Assembly: GCF_021233355.1 (NCBI RefSeq)
Contig: NZ_CP089507.1
Span: forward strand, 1,364,001 to 1,428,000
DNA: 64,000 nt
DNA from: Luteimonas fraxinea
GTDB taxonomy: Bacteria > Pseudomonadota > Gammaproteobacteria > Xanthomonadales > Xanthomonadaceae
Direction: 5' to 3'
In this document: positions 10,389 through 18,325 of the stretch, one piece after another
Layout: each line of letters begins with the position of its first letter
Numbering within the stretch: the first letter of the stretch is position 1
Program-made: the position numbers and the translations under genes
Notes under the pieces: model-generated
Told to the model about the DNA's origin: nothing
Database searches by the model: none
What the model saw: the letters and a program-made list of their open reading frames with translations, nothing else

Positions 10389-11069
10389 GTGACCGCATTC
10401 GACGACGCCACGCAGCCGGTCCTCGTGATGAACGACCTGCGCCTGCTGCATGTCGATGACGCCCTCTTGGCATTCGACAAGCCCAGCGGCCTGCTGTCGG
10501 TGCCTGGCCGCGGCGCGGACAAACAGGACTGCCTCGCGACCCGCGCCCTGGCGCAGTGGCCGGACGCACGCGTCGTGCATCGGTTGGATCAGCCGACTTC
10601 GGGCGTCATCGTGCTGGCGCAGAACGCGGAGATGCAGCGCGCTCTCGGTGATGCCTTCGCCGAACGTCGCGTCGACAAACGCTACGTCGCCATCGTCGAT
10701 GGCTGGCCCGACGCGGATGCCGGCACGATCGATCTGCCGCTGCAGGCCGACTGGCCGAACCGGCCGCGGCAACAGGTTGACTGCATCAGCGGCAAGCCCG
10801 CAAGGACCCGCTGGCAGGTCCTGTCGCGCACGCAGACTACGGACAGGGCGCCCTGCACCCGGTTGGCGCTGATGCCCGAGACCGGCCGCACGCACCAGCT
10901 GCGTGTGCACCTGCGGGCGATCGGCCATCCAATCCTCGGCGATGCGCTGTATGCCTCGCCCGAAGCACATGACCGCGCGCCGCGGCTGTTGCTGCACGCG
11001 GAATCGCTGAAGTTCGAACATCCGGCGACCGGCGCGTCGCTGCACATCATGTGCCCTGCGCCGTTCTGA
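10389..11069 (+). CDS. rluA: 23S rRNA/tRNA pseudouridine synthase RluA
   Basis: The 226-residue protein aligns by eye with E. coli RluA along its whole length: DKPSGLLSVPGR, VHRLDQPTSGVIVLA, DLPLQADWPNRPRQQV, TGRTHQLRVHLRAIGHPILGD and YASPEAHDRAPRLLLHAE. The catalytic Asp is residue 67 in HRLD. RluA makes pseudouridine in 23S rRNA (position 746 in E. coli) and in certain tRNAs (position 32). The start is a GTG at 10389; an ATG at 10428 would give a shorter protein beginning MNDLRLLHVDD, which still keeps the catalytic core. It follows hemF by 18 bases and may be co-transcribed with it. Downstream lies the convergent sRNA/polA unit. Confidence 0.93.
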   Translation: MTAFDDATQPVLVMNDLRLLHVDDALLAFDKPSGLLSVPGRGADKQDCLATRALAQWPDARVVHRLDQPTSGVIVLAQNAEMQRALGDAFAERRVDKRYVAIVDGWPDADAGTIDLPLQADWPNRPRQQVDCISGKPARTRWQVLSRTQTTDRAPCTRLALMPETGRTHQLRVHLRAIGHPILGDALYASPEAHDRAPRLLLHAESLKFEHPATGASLHIMCPAPF

Positions 11070-11123
11070 TACTTCGGCACACCCGCAACGCCTGCAACAA
11101 CCATCGCAGCAAATTCCGGACAT

Positions 11124-11159
11124 AAAAAAGCCCCGCAGGCAGGGGGGGCCTACGGGGCT
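11124..11159 (-). terminator. Rho-independent terminator of the sRNA and polA
   Basis: A 12-pair stem (AGCCCCG, one U-G wobble, AGGC, closed by GCCUGCGGGGCU) with a C-rich loop is followed on the minus strand by a run of six U. It ends the sRNA and would also stop read-through from polA. The opposite strand lacks a U run after the stem, so it is directional. Confidence 0.85.
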
Positions 11160-11250
11160 CGGGGAACCGGGCGCGGGGAGACGCCTGATGGTTCCGGTCG
11201 ATCACTCCAGGGGAAGGAAGCGATCTGGCGACAGACCTTGCATCTGTCGA
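11124..11250 (-). ncRNA. sX13: sX13-like small RNA downstream of polA
   Basis: On the minus strand, starting about 140 bases past the polA stop, four consecutive hairpins are readable. The first is 11249-11229 (CGACAGA stem). The second is 11225-11200 (GAUC outer stem, loop UUCCCCU). The third is 11195-11163 (GGAACC/GGUUCC outer stem, GGCG/CGCC inner stem, loop UCUCCCCG). The fourth is the terminator at 11159-11129 with a seven-base loop of six C and a U. Three loops therefore expose CCCC. sX13 of Xanthomonas is a roughly 115-nucleotide sRNA lying downstream of polA that uses C-rich loops to pair with G-rich mRNA leaders. Position, strand, size and loops all agree. The 5' end is estimated, and no clear promoter was found. 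Confidence 0.8.
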
Positions 11251-11389
11251 GGGACATAAGACCATTCTGCGGATGGATGGATCGTGAAGATTCCGGTTAA
11301 TTTTCTGTTGGATTCAGGCCGCATTTACTCGCAATCCGCGCAAACACCGGCGCCGCCAGAAGAGGCACATTTCCGGCGATAAACGGGCA

Positions 11390-14131
11390 TCAATGCGCCT
11401 CGTCCCAGTTGTCGCCGATGCCGCTGTCGACGACCAGCGGCACCCGCAGTGCGCCGGCGCTGGTCATCCGGGTCACGACCTCGGCCAGCAGCGTGTCGAC
11501 GAAATCCAGATCCGCTTCGAACACCAGTTCATCGTGCACCTGCAGGATCATCTTCGCGCGGTCCGCGTGATCGGCGATCCAGCTGTCGATCGTGATCATC
11601 GCCCGCTTGATGATGTCGGCCGCCGTGCCTTGCATCGGCGCGTTGATCGCGGCGCGCTCGGCGCCAGCGCGCTGGGAGGGATTGCCCTTCTGGATGAAAT
11701 CCAGCGTCAGCCGCCGTCCGAACACCGTCTCGACATAACCGGTCTCGCGCGCCTGCAGCCGCGTGCGGTCCATGAAGTCACGCACGCCCGGATATCGCGA
11801 GAAGTACAGCGCGATGTAGTCCTGCGCCTCGCCGCGGCCGATGCCAAGATTGCGCGCCAGACCGAAGGCACTCATGCCGTACATCAGACCGAAGTTGATC
11901 GCCTTGGCCGCGCGTCGCTCGTTGCCGGTGACCTCGTCCAGCGGACGGGCGAACACTTCGGCCGCCGTCGCGCGGTGGATGTCGACGCCGGATTCGAACG
12001 CGCGCACGAGTCCCGGATCCTCGGACAGGTGGGCCATGATCCGCAGTTCGATCTGCGAGTAATCGCAGGCGATCAGCTTGCGGCCCGGCGGCGCGACGAA
12101 AGCGCGGCGGATGCGGCGGCCGTCGTCGGTGCGGATCGGAATGTTCTGCAGGTTCGGATCCGACGACGACAATCGCCCCGTCGCCGCGCCCGCCTGGTGA
12201 TAGCTGGTGTGCACGCGACCGGTGGTCGCGTTGATCATCTCCGGCAGCTTGTCGGTGTAGGTGCTGCGCAACTTCGCGAGGCCGCGGTATTCGAGGATCA
12301 CGCGCGGCAGTTCGTGCTGGTCGGCGATCGCCTCCAGCGCCTCCTCGTTGGTGCTCGGCTGGCCCTTCGGCGTCTTGACGACCGCCGGCAGCTTCAGCTC
12401 GTCGAACAGCAACGCGCCCAGCTGCTTAGGCGAATCGAGATTGAAGGTACGGCCGGCGAGTTCGGTCGCTTTCTGCTGCGCGGCGAGCATGCGCTTCGAC
12501 AGGTCCGCGCTCTGCCGGCGCAGTTCGTCGGCATCGACGCGCACGCCGTTGGCCTCGATGCGCGCGAGCACCGGCACCAGCGGCATCTCGATGTCGGTGT
12601 ACACGCGCGCAAGGCCCGCATCGGCCTCGATCCGCGGCTTCATGACCCGGTGCAGTCGCAGGGTGATGTCGGCATCCTCGGCGGCGTACTTCGACGCGTC
12701 GTCGATGGCGACCTGTGAGAACGAGATCTGCTTGGCGCCCTTGCCGGCCACATCCTCGAACTTGATCGTCTCCATGCCCAGATGGCGCTTGGCCAGCGAA
12801 TCGAGATCGTGGCGGGCGATGCCGGCGTCGAGCACGAAACTCTCGAGCAGCGTGTCGTCGGCGTAGCCGCGCACCTCGACGCCATGCCGGCGCAGCACGT
12901 GGATGTCATACTTGCCGTGCTGGCCGAGCTTGCGCTTGGCCGGGTCTTCCAGCACACCGCGCAGCGCATCGAGCACCAGCGCGCGGTCGAGCTGCGCTGG
13001 TGCACCGGGATAGTCATGGCCGACTGGGATGTAAGCGGCGCGGCCGGGTTCGATCGCGAAGCTCAGACCGACCAGGCCCGAGCGCATCGCATCCAGCGCG
13101 TCGGTTTCGGTGTCGAACGCGAATTCGTCGGCGGCCTGCAGCTGCGCGACCCAGGCATCGAGCTGCTCGCGCGTCATCACCGTCTCGTACTCGCCCGGCA
13201 CCGACAGCGCGGGATCGAGTGTCGACGGCGGCGCGGGGATCGCGACCGCGGCGGCGCCCGCCGACGCAGCGCTGGTATCGCCCGCAGCGTCGAGATCCTT
13301 CAGCGCCTGGCCGAAGCCATAGCGCGCGTACAGCACGCGCAGGGCATCGATCGCACGCGGCCGCAGGATCAGCGTTTCCGGGCCGCCATCGAGCGCGACA
13401 TCGGTCTTGATCGTCGCCAGCTCACGGCTCAGCGGCAGCTGGTGCAGCGCCTCACGCAGGTTCTCGCCGATCTTGCCCTTGATGTTGCCCGCGTTCGCGA
13501 TCACGCCATCGAGTGATTCGTATTCGGTGAGCCACTTCGCGGCGGTCTTGGGCCCGCACTTCGGCACCCCGGGAATGTTGTCGATGCTGTCGCCCATCAG
13601 CGCGAGCAGGTCGACGATCTGGTCGGCGCGGACGCCGAACTTCTCGCGCACGGTGTCGTCGCTGTCCATGCGGCTGCCGCTCATCGTGTTGACCAGGGTC
13701 ACGCGCGGGCGCACCAGCTGGGCGAAATCCTTGTCGCCGGTGGAGATCGTCACCTCGATACCGGCGTCGGCGGCCTGCAGCGCCAGCGTGCCAATCACGT
13801 CGTCGGCCTCGACGCCGGGGACGCGCAGGATCGGAAAGCCCAGCGCCTCGACGATGGTGCACATCGGTTCGACCTGCGCACGCAGTTCGTCGGGCATCGG
13901 CGGGCGATTGGCCTTGTACTGGTCGTAGAGATCGTCGCGGAAGGTCTTGCCGGGCGCATCGACGACGAATGCCGCGAAGTCCGGCGCCTCCTTCAAGGTC
14001 GCGCGCAGCATGTTGACGATGCCGAACAGGGCGCCGGTGGGTTCACCGTCTGCGTTTGTCAGCGGGGGCAGCGCGTGGAACGCGCGATACAGGTACGAGG
14101 ACCCGTCGATCAGGATGAGGCGTTTCGTCAT
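11390..14131 (-). CDS. polA: DNA polymerase I
   Basis: The 913-residue protein has the three PolA domains in order. A 5'-3' exonuclease occupies residues 1-290 (LIDGSSYLYRAFHALPPL, later YKANRPPMPDELR and GDKDFAQLV). The 3'-5' exonuclease begins near 330 (FDTETDALDAM, with the acidic residues retained, so proofreading should be active). The polymerase domain starts at about 520, with motif A DYSQIELRIMAHLS and motif C QVHDELVFE. It fills gaps in repair and removes RNA primers in replication. The ATG at 14131 gives MTKRLILIDGSSYLYRAF as in relatives. The gene is divergent from the DUF3667 gene across about 220 bases and is followed by the sRNA. Confidence 0.98.
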   Translation of the reverse strand: MTKRLILIDGSSYLYRAFHALPPLTNADGEPTGALFGIVNMLRATLKEAPDFAAFVVDAPGKTFRDDLYDQYKANRPPMPDELRAQVEPMCTIVEALGFPILRVPGVEADDVIGTLALQAADAGIEVTISTGDKDFAQLVRPRVTLVNTMSGSRMDSDDTVREKFGVRADQIVDLLALMGDSIDNIPGVPKCGPKTAAKWLTEYESLDGVIANAGNIKGKIGENLREALHQLPLSRELATIKTDVALDGGPETLILRPRAIDALRVLYARYGFGQALKDLDAAGDTSAASAGAAAVAIPAPPSTLDPALSVPGEYETVMTREQLDAWVAQLQAADEFAFDTETDALDAMRSGLVGLSFAIEPGRAAYIPVGHDYPGAPAQLDRALVLDALRGVLEDPAKRKLGQHGKYDIHVLRRHGVEVRGYADDTLLESFVLDAGIARHDLDSLAKRHLGMETIKFEDVAGKGAKQISFSQVAIDDASKYAAEDADITLRLHRVMKPRIEADAGLARVYTDIEMPLVPVLARIEANGVRVDADELRRQSADLSKRMLAAQQKATELAGRTFNLDSPKQLGALLFDELKLPAVVKTPKGQPSTNEEALEAIADQHELPRVILEYRGLAKLRSTYTDKLPEMINATTGRVHTSYHQAGAATGRLSSSDPNLQNIPIRTDDGRRIRRAFVAPPGRKLIACDYSQIELRIMAHLSEDPGLVRAFESGVDIHRATAAEVFARPLDEVTGNERRAAKAINFGLMYGMSAFGLARNLGIGRGEAQDYIALYFSRYPGVRDFMDRTRLQARETGYVETVFGRRLTLDFIQKGNPSQRAGAERAAINAPMQGTAADIIKRAMITIDSWIADHADRAKMILQVHDELVFEADLDFVDTLLAEVVTRMTSAGALRVPLVVDSGIGDNWDEAH

Positions 14132-14349
14132 TCGGGGATTCTAAGGGGTCCGTCGTTCGCGCCGCGTTCGAACCGGAGCCCCGGATGCTGCTGCGTGGCG
14201 CGGGGCCGCGCCCGGCGCGCACTGACAGAATCCGAACACCGCGTCGCGATAATCCGGCCCATACGGGGAGTCTGTATGCGCATGTCCTGCCAGGGCTGGT
14301 CGAATCACCGGTGTCACGCCATCCGCAGCCCGGACGCGTGGTCGGTCCG

Positions 14350-15132
14350 ATGACGCGTCCGGACGGCGTGCCGCCCGCGACCGACTGGACAGCAGGCACC
14401 GTCTGCCGCAATTGCGGCGCCGCATGGGGCGAAGGCCCCTACTGCAGCCAATGCGGACAGAAGGCGGCGCAGCGCCTGCAGCTGGGCGATCTGCGCCGTG
14501 AAACCTGGGAGAAGTGGCGGCTGTTCGAATTGTCGGTCGCGCGCACTGCCGGCCGCCTGCTGCTGCGCCCCGGCACCGTGGCCCGCGAATACGTGGCGGG
14601 CGCGCGCGTGCGCCATGTGCATCCGCTGAAACTGCTGCTGGTCTGCGTCGCGCTGCTGGTGCTGGTGCTCAACGCGAGCGGTTTCCTGCAAGTGGGCGGC
14701 GCCCAGTATCGCGATGCGATGGCGATGATGCAGCGCTACGCAAACTGGAGTTTCACCCTGGGCTTCTTCGCGGTGGTCGCCAGCACGGTGCTGGTGTTCG
14801 GGCGGCGCCGTTACAACCTGGTCGAACACATGGTGCTGGCCGCCTATGCATTGGCGGTGATCATCGTGCTGAATCTGGTCAACCAGCTGCCACTCCTGGC
14901 GATGCGCGATCCCGCTCTGGTGCTGCCGTGGCGCGAGGCCGCCAAGTGGTACATGTACGCGGTCAAAGCCGTGGTGCTGGCCCTCGCCTTCCGGCAGTTC
15001 TTCGAGCTCGACCTGCGCCGGGAGGGTTGGCGCCTGGCGCTCGCGCTGGTGGTGTTCATCGCGATCGACTGGCTGCTGCGACGCGCCTACGCCCATCTCA
15101 TCGTTGCGATCGTCTACGCGCAAACGCCCTGA
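14350..15132 (+). CDS. DUF3667 membrane protein with N-terminal zinc ribbon
   Basis: The 260-residue protein opens with CRNCGAAWGEGPYCSQCGQ (residues 18-36), a two-CxxC zinc-ribbon-like pattern followed by an amphipathic stretch. Four to five membrane helices span residues 80-255. This combination defines DUF3667 proteins, whose role is unknown. ATG 14350 is preferred because the in-frame upstream codons read like intergenic sequence. A GATAAT hexamer at 14248-14253 may be the -10 box, but a CTGACA at 14222 stands 20 bases away from it, too far for a standard promoter. The gene is followed by the M48/TPM lipoprotein gene after 23 bases and could share its transcript. Confidence 0.8.
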   Translation: MTRPDGVPPATDWTAGTVCRNCGAAWGEGPYCSQCGQKAAQRLQLGDLRRETWEKWRLFELSVARTAGRLLLRPGTVAREYVAGARVRHVHPLKLLLVCVALLVLVLNASGFLQVGGAQYRDAMAMMQRYANWSFTLGFFAVVASTVLVFGRRRYNLVEHMVLAAYALAVIIVLNLVNQLPLLAMRDPALVLPWREAAKWYMYAVKAVVLALAFRQFFELDLRREGWRLALALVVFIAIDWLLRRAYAHLIVAIVYAQTP

Positions 15133-15155
15133 TCCACGCCGCCAGAGGAATGGCC

Positions 15156-16820
15156 ATGTCCCGACGTTTTTTTGCCCGCTCGTTCCGTCCGTTGCCTGCG
15201 GTGTTGCCGCTGGCCTTGTTGCTGGCCGCCTGCGGGGATCGGGAGGCCACGCCGCCTGCGTCCGCCGCGTCCGCTGGCGGCGACGCGCCCGGTCGCGCGG
15301 AGCTGGTCGAGCAGCTCGCATCGACGCTGCAGGCCTGCTCTTACGACGGCCGTCCCGAACTGCTCGATCCGGCAACGCTGACCGGCGACGCGCCGGCCGA
15401 CTGCCGCTCGATGGTCGAACAGGTGATGGGCTTCACCGGCCTGCCGCAGAACTTCGTGGTGACCGAAGGCCCGGTCGCGAATGCGGCGGCGGTGATCCTG
15501 TTCGACGAACAGAAGATTCCGCAGCGCGTGATCGCGTTCAACCGCAATTTCCTCGGCGAGGTGCGCGCGGCGACGAACGACAATCCGTGGGCGCCGGTCA
15601 GCATCATGGCGCACGAGATCGGCCACCATCTGTCGGGCCACACGATCACCGGCACCGGCAGCCAGCCGCCGATCGAGCTGGAAGCCGACAAGTTCAGCGG
15701 CTTCGTGCTGCAGCGCATGGGCGCGAGCCTCGCCGATGCGCGCAGCGCGATGACCTCGCTGGGTGCCGATCACGTGACCGCGACCCACCCCGCGCGCAGT
15801 GACCGCCTCGCGGCGATCGGCGACGGCTGGATGGAAGCCTGCAGCCAGGCGGGCCGCGCCGACTGCCAGAGCGGCACCGGCACGGGCACGCCGCCGCCGC
15901 AGACGACGCCATCACCACGCAGTGCATCCGTGCGACTGCCGGCGCCGTCCGCGCAGACCATTCCGTTCAAGTACGGGCGTTTCGTCGTCGACGAAACCGG
16001 ACGACTCGATCCCGAGCTGCTCAAGGGCCTCGATACCGCGCTCTACGACCTCGCGCAGAAACAGGGCATCGAGCTGGCGCTGCTGGTGGTCGACGATCTG
16101 CATGGCATGAGCGCACAGGACTACGCGTGGGCGATGCTGCGGCAGTTGCGGATCGGCAAGCTCGATCTCGGCAATGGCGGCGTGTTCGTCGTCGCGCCCG
16201 GTCAGGGCACGTCGGCGGTGGCATTCGCGCCGGGCATCGCCAAGCAGCTGGAGTTCGCCGATCCGGTGAAGCAGTTCGATCGCTGGATCAACGAATCGTG
16301 GCAGCGCGACTGCCAGGACGCGGACGGTTGCGGCATCTCCAGCCGGAGTCTGCTCGGCATCGTCGAGTCGCAGGTGCGTTCGCTGACCAGCAGCGGCGTG
16401 CAGTTCCAGATCCGCTTCCAGTCGATCCAGGAGGTACTGGATTTCTCTGCCGCGCGTCTGGCCGAACGTCGCGCAGGCCGCGAATGGGATGACAAGCGCG
16501 ACCAGGCACTGGGATCGCTGACCCGCTTCACGGCCACCGTCACCGATCTGACACCGCAACCCGAGCAGCTCAAAGTCAACGAGAACGTGGTCCGCGACGG
16601 CCGCTGGCGTGCCGTCGTGGTCCGCACCGAGGACGGCAAGGACACCACGCTGTATCTGCAGTCGCAGACCGAACAGCTGATGCCGGGCGGCAGGCTGGAG
16701 GTCGGCAAGCGCTACAGCTTCGTCGGAGAGCTGATGTCGACCGGTGCGTTTCACACCGACCAGGGCGTCCTGCAGGGCAATGTGCAGCTCTGGCTCTTCA
16801 GCTACGACCCGCTCGACTGA
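15156..16820 (+). CDS. Lipoprotein combining an M48-like metalloprotease and a TPM domain
   Basis: The protein (554 residues from ATG 15156) has a lipoprotein signal peptide with a lipobox LLAAC, lipidated Cys26. A zinc protease-like part follows with HEIGHH (His153, Glu154, His157) and a downstream LEADKF whose Glu176 would be the third ligand. A Pro/Ser/Thr-rich linker lies near 235-265. The second half, VVDETGRLDPELLKGLDTALYDL onwards, looks like a TPM (DUF477) domain, a fold found in membrane and periplasmic proteins. ATG 15150 is also in frame, but AGAGGA ends directly before it and sits six bases from 15156, so the latter is preferred. The fusion suggests a periplasmic protein quality-control role; this is inference. 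Confidence 0.75.
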   Translation: MSRRFFARSFRPLPAVLPLALLLAACGDREATPPASAASAGGDAPGRAELVEQLASTLQACSYDGRPELLDPATLTGDAPADCRSMVEQVMGFTGLPQNFVVTEGPVANAAAVILFDEQKIPQRVIAFNRNFLGEVRAATNDNPWAPVSIMAHEIGHHLSGHTITGTGSQPPIELEADKFSGFVLQRMGASLADARSAMTSLGADHVTATHPARSDRLAAIGDGWMEACSQAGRADCQSGTGTGTPPPQTTPSPRSASVRLPAPSAQTIPFKYGRFVVDETGRLDPELLKGLDTALYDLAQKQGIELALLVVDDLHGMSAQDYAWAMLRQLRIGKLDLGNGGVFVVAPGQGTSAVAFAPGIAKQLEFADPVKQFDRWINESWQRDCQDADGCGISSRSLLGIVESQVRSLTSSGVQFQIRFQSIQEVLDFSAARLAERRAGREWDDKRDQALGSLTRFTATVTDLTPQPEQLKVNENVVRDGRWRAVVVRTEDGKDTTLYLQSQTEQLMPGGRLEVGKRYSFVGELMSTGAFHTDQGVLQGNVQLWLFSYDPLD

Positions 16821-16913
16821 GCACGACGGCCGTTCGCGGACGCCGCGTCCACGTCGGCATCCGCGAGGCGCGCGCATACTGCGACTTCAATCTCCGACAC
16901 AGGGAAATCCGTC

Positions 16914-17210
16914 ATGACACGTCTCAGAATCGCGCTGCTCGCCGCCTGCCTGGCCGGGCTGACCGCATGCGCGACGACTGGCGGTTCCGGCATGCCCGAC
17001 GGCGTGCCTGCCGATGCCGAACAGGTGACCCGCACCGAGTCCAACGGCGATCAGATCACCGAGTACCGCATCTCCGGCCAGCTGCGCGCGGTGCAGGTCG
17101 TGCCCTCGCGCGGTCCGGCGTATTTCCTCTACGACCGCGACGGCGACGGCAGCATCGACGGCGACCGCGACGACGTGCCGCAGACCTATTTCAAGCTGTT
17201 CGGCTGGTAA
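16914..17210 (+). CDS. DUF2782 lipoprotein-like protein
   Basis: A 98-residue exported protein with a lipobox-like signal (LLAACLAGLTAC, Cys near residue 19). The compact C-terminal domain GDQITEYRISGQLRAVQVVP followed by GPAYFLYDRDGDGSID is the DUF2782 signature. Such genes commonly sit near polA in gammaproteobacteria, and here it is 2.8 kb from polA. The function is unknown. The acidic DRDGDGSIDGDRDD stretch could bind calcium, but that is a guess. AGGGAAA before the ATG is a good ribosome-binding site, and CATACT at 16875-16880 is a possible -10 box. The next gene starts four bases after the stop. Confidence 0.85.
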   Translation: MTRLRIALLAACLAGLTACATTGGSGMPDGVPADAEQVTRTESNGDQITEYRISGQLRAVQVVPSRGPAYFLYDRDGDGSIDGDRDDVPQTYFKLFGW

Positions 17211-17214
17211 GTCC

Positions 17215-18255
17215 GTGGGCGAGGTGTTGCGCGTCGCGCTGGTCGGCTATGGCCTCGCGGGTCGCGTGTTCCATGCGCCACTGATCCGGGCGACGCCCGG
17301 ATTTGCGCTGCACACCGTGGTGTCCAGCGACGCGGGCAAGGTGCATGCGGACCTGCCCGACGCGCGCGTCGAAGCGGATCCGCAGACTGCGTTCGACGAT
17401 CCTGCAATCGATCTCGTCGTCATCGCTTCGCCCAACGCGACACATGCGCCGCTGGCGATCGCGGCGCTGCAGGCCGGCAAGCATGTCGTCGTCGACAAAC
17501 CGTTCGCGATCGATCTGCGCGAAGCGCTGGAGGTCGCCGCGGCAGCACGCGCGAGCGGCCGACTGCTCGGCGTGTTCCACAACCGTCGCTGGGATGCCGA
17601 TTTCCTCGCGCTGCGTACGCTGGTCGAGGCCGGCACGCTGGGCGACATTGCCGAAGTCCATTCGCATTTCGATCGATTCCGCCCGACCGTGCCCGATCGC
17701 TGGCGCGACCGCGCGGGTCCGGGCGCGGGGCTGTGGCTGGATCTCGGCCCGCATCTGGTCGATCAGGCCCTGCAGCTGTTCGGCGTGCCGGATGCGGTGC
17801 AGGCCGACATCGCGATCCAGCGCACTGGCGCCGTGGTCGACGACTACTTCCATGTGGTGCTGCGCTATCCGCGACTGCGCGTGATCCTGCATGCGGGCGC
17901 GCTGGTGCCTGGCGCCAGCCTGCGGTTCGCGGTGCACGGCAGCGGCGGGAGCTGGTTCAAGCATGGACTCGATCCGCAGGAAACAGCGCTTCGCGATGGC
18001 GCGGTGCCCGGCTGCGACGGCTGGGGTGTCGACCCCGCGCCCGGGCGACTACTGCGCGTGGACGCGGATGGCACGCTGCACGACGCGCCATCGCCGGCAC
18101 CTGCAGGCGATTACCGCGTGTTCTATGCCGGCATCCGCGATGCGATTTGCGAAAGTGCGGCGCCTCCGGTCACTCTCGACGAAGCGCTCGATGTCATGCG
18201 CGTGCTGCAGGCAAGCACCGACAGCGCTAACGGGCATGTGGTGGCGCTGACGTAG
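17215..18255 (+). CDS. Gfo/Idh/MocA family oxidoreductase
   Basis: The 346-residue protein has an N-terminal Rossmann fold (VALVGYGLAGRVFHAPLI), the family dinucleotide-site sequence VVVDKPFAID near residue 93-102 whose Lys is the usual catalytic or binding lysine, and a C-terminal alpha/beta domain with GAGLWLDLGPHLVDQALQLFG. Relatives such as E. coli YdgJ are NAD(P)-dependent oxidoreductases acting on sugars or cyclitols; the substrate here cannot be predicted. The start is GTG 17215, four bases after the DUF2782 stop; a TTG at 17227 is an alternative. The gene is convergent with the S46 peptidase gene. Confidence 0.88.
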   Translation: MGEVLRVALVGYGLAGRVFHAPLIRATPGFALHTVVSSDAGKVHADLPDARVEADPQTAFDDPAIDLVVIASPNATHAPLAIAALQAGKHVVVDKPFAIDLREALEVAAAARASGRLLGVFHNRRWDADFLALRTLVEAGTLGDIAEVHSHFDRFRPTVPDRWRDRAGPGAGLWLDLGPHLVDQALQLFGVPDAVQADIAIQRTGAVVDDYFHVVLRYPRLRVILHAGALVPGASLRFAVHGSGGSWFKHGLDPQETALRDGAVPGCDGWGVDPAPGRLLRVDADGTLHDAPSPAPAGDYRVFYAGIRDAICESAAPPVTLDEALDVMRVLQASTDSANGHVVALT

Positions 18256-18270
18256 ACGTCGACGCATATG

Positions 18271-18302
18271 CGAACGGCGCCCCGAATCCGGGACGCCGTT
18301 CG
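18271..18302. terminator. Putative bidirectional terminator hairpin
   Basis: Between the convergent oxidoreductase and S46 peptidase genes lies a stem of nine pairs (CGAACGGCG / CGCCGTTCG) with a 14-base loop. There is no U run on either side, so it is only a candidate. Confidence 0.45.
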
Positions 18303-18325
18303 TGTGACACACGCGCAGAGCGCGA

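Noticed and set aside
14155..14190. GTTCGAACC sequence resembling a tRNA T-loop
   Set aside because: No acceptor, D or anticodon stem could be built around it.
14222..14253. CTGACA and GATAAT as promoter of the DUF3667 gene
   Set aside because: The spacer is 20 bases, outside the usual 16-18, so only the -10-like hexamer is mentioned in the gene entry.
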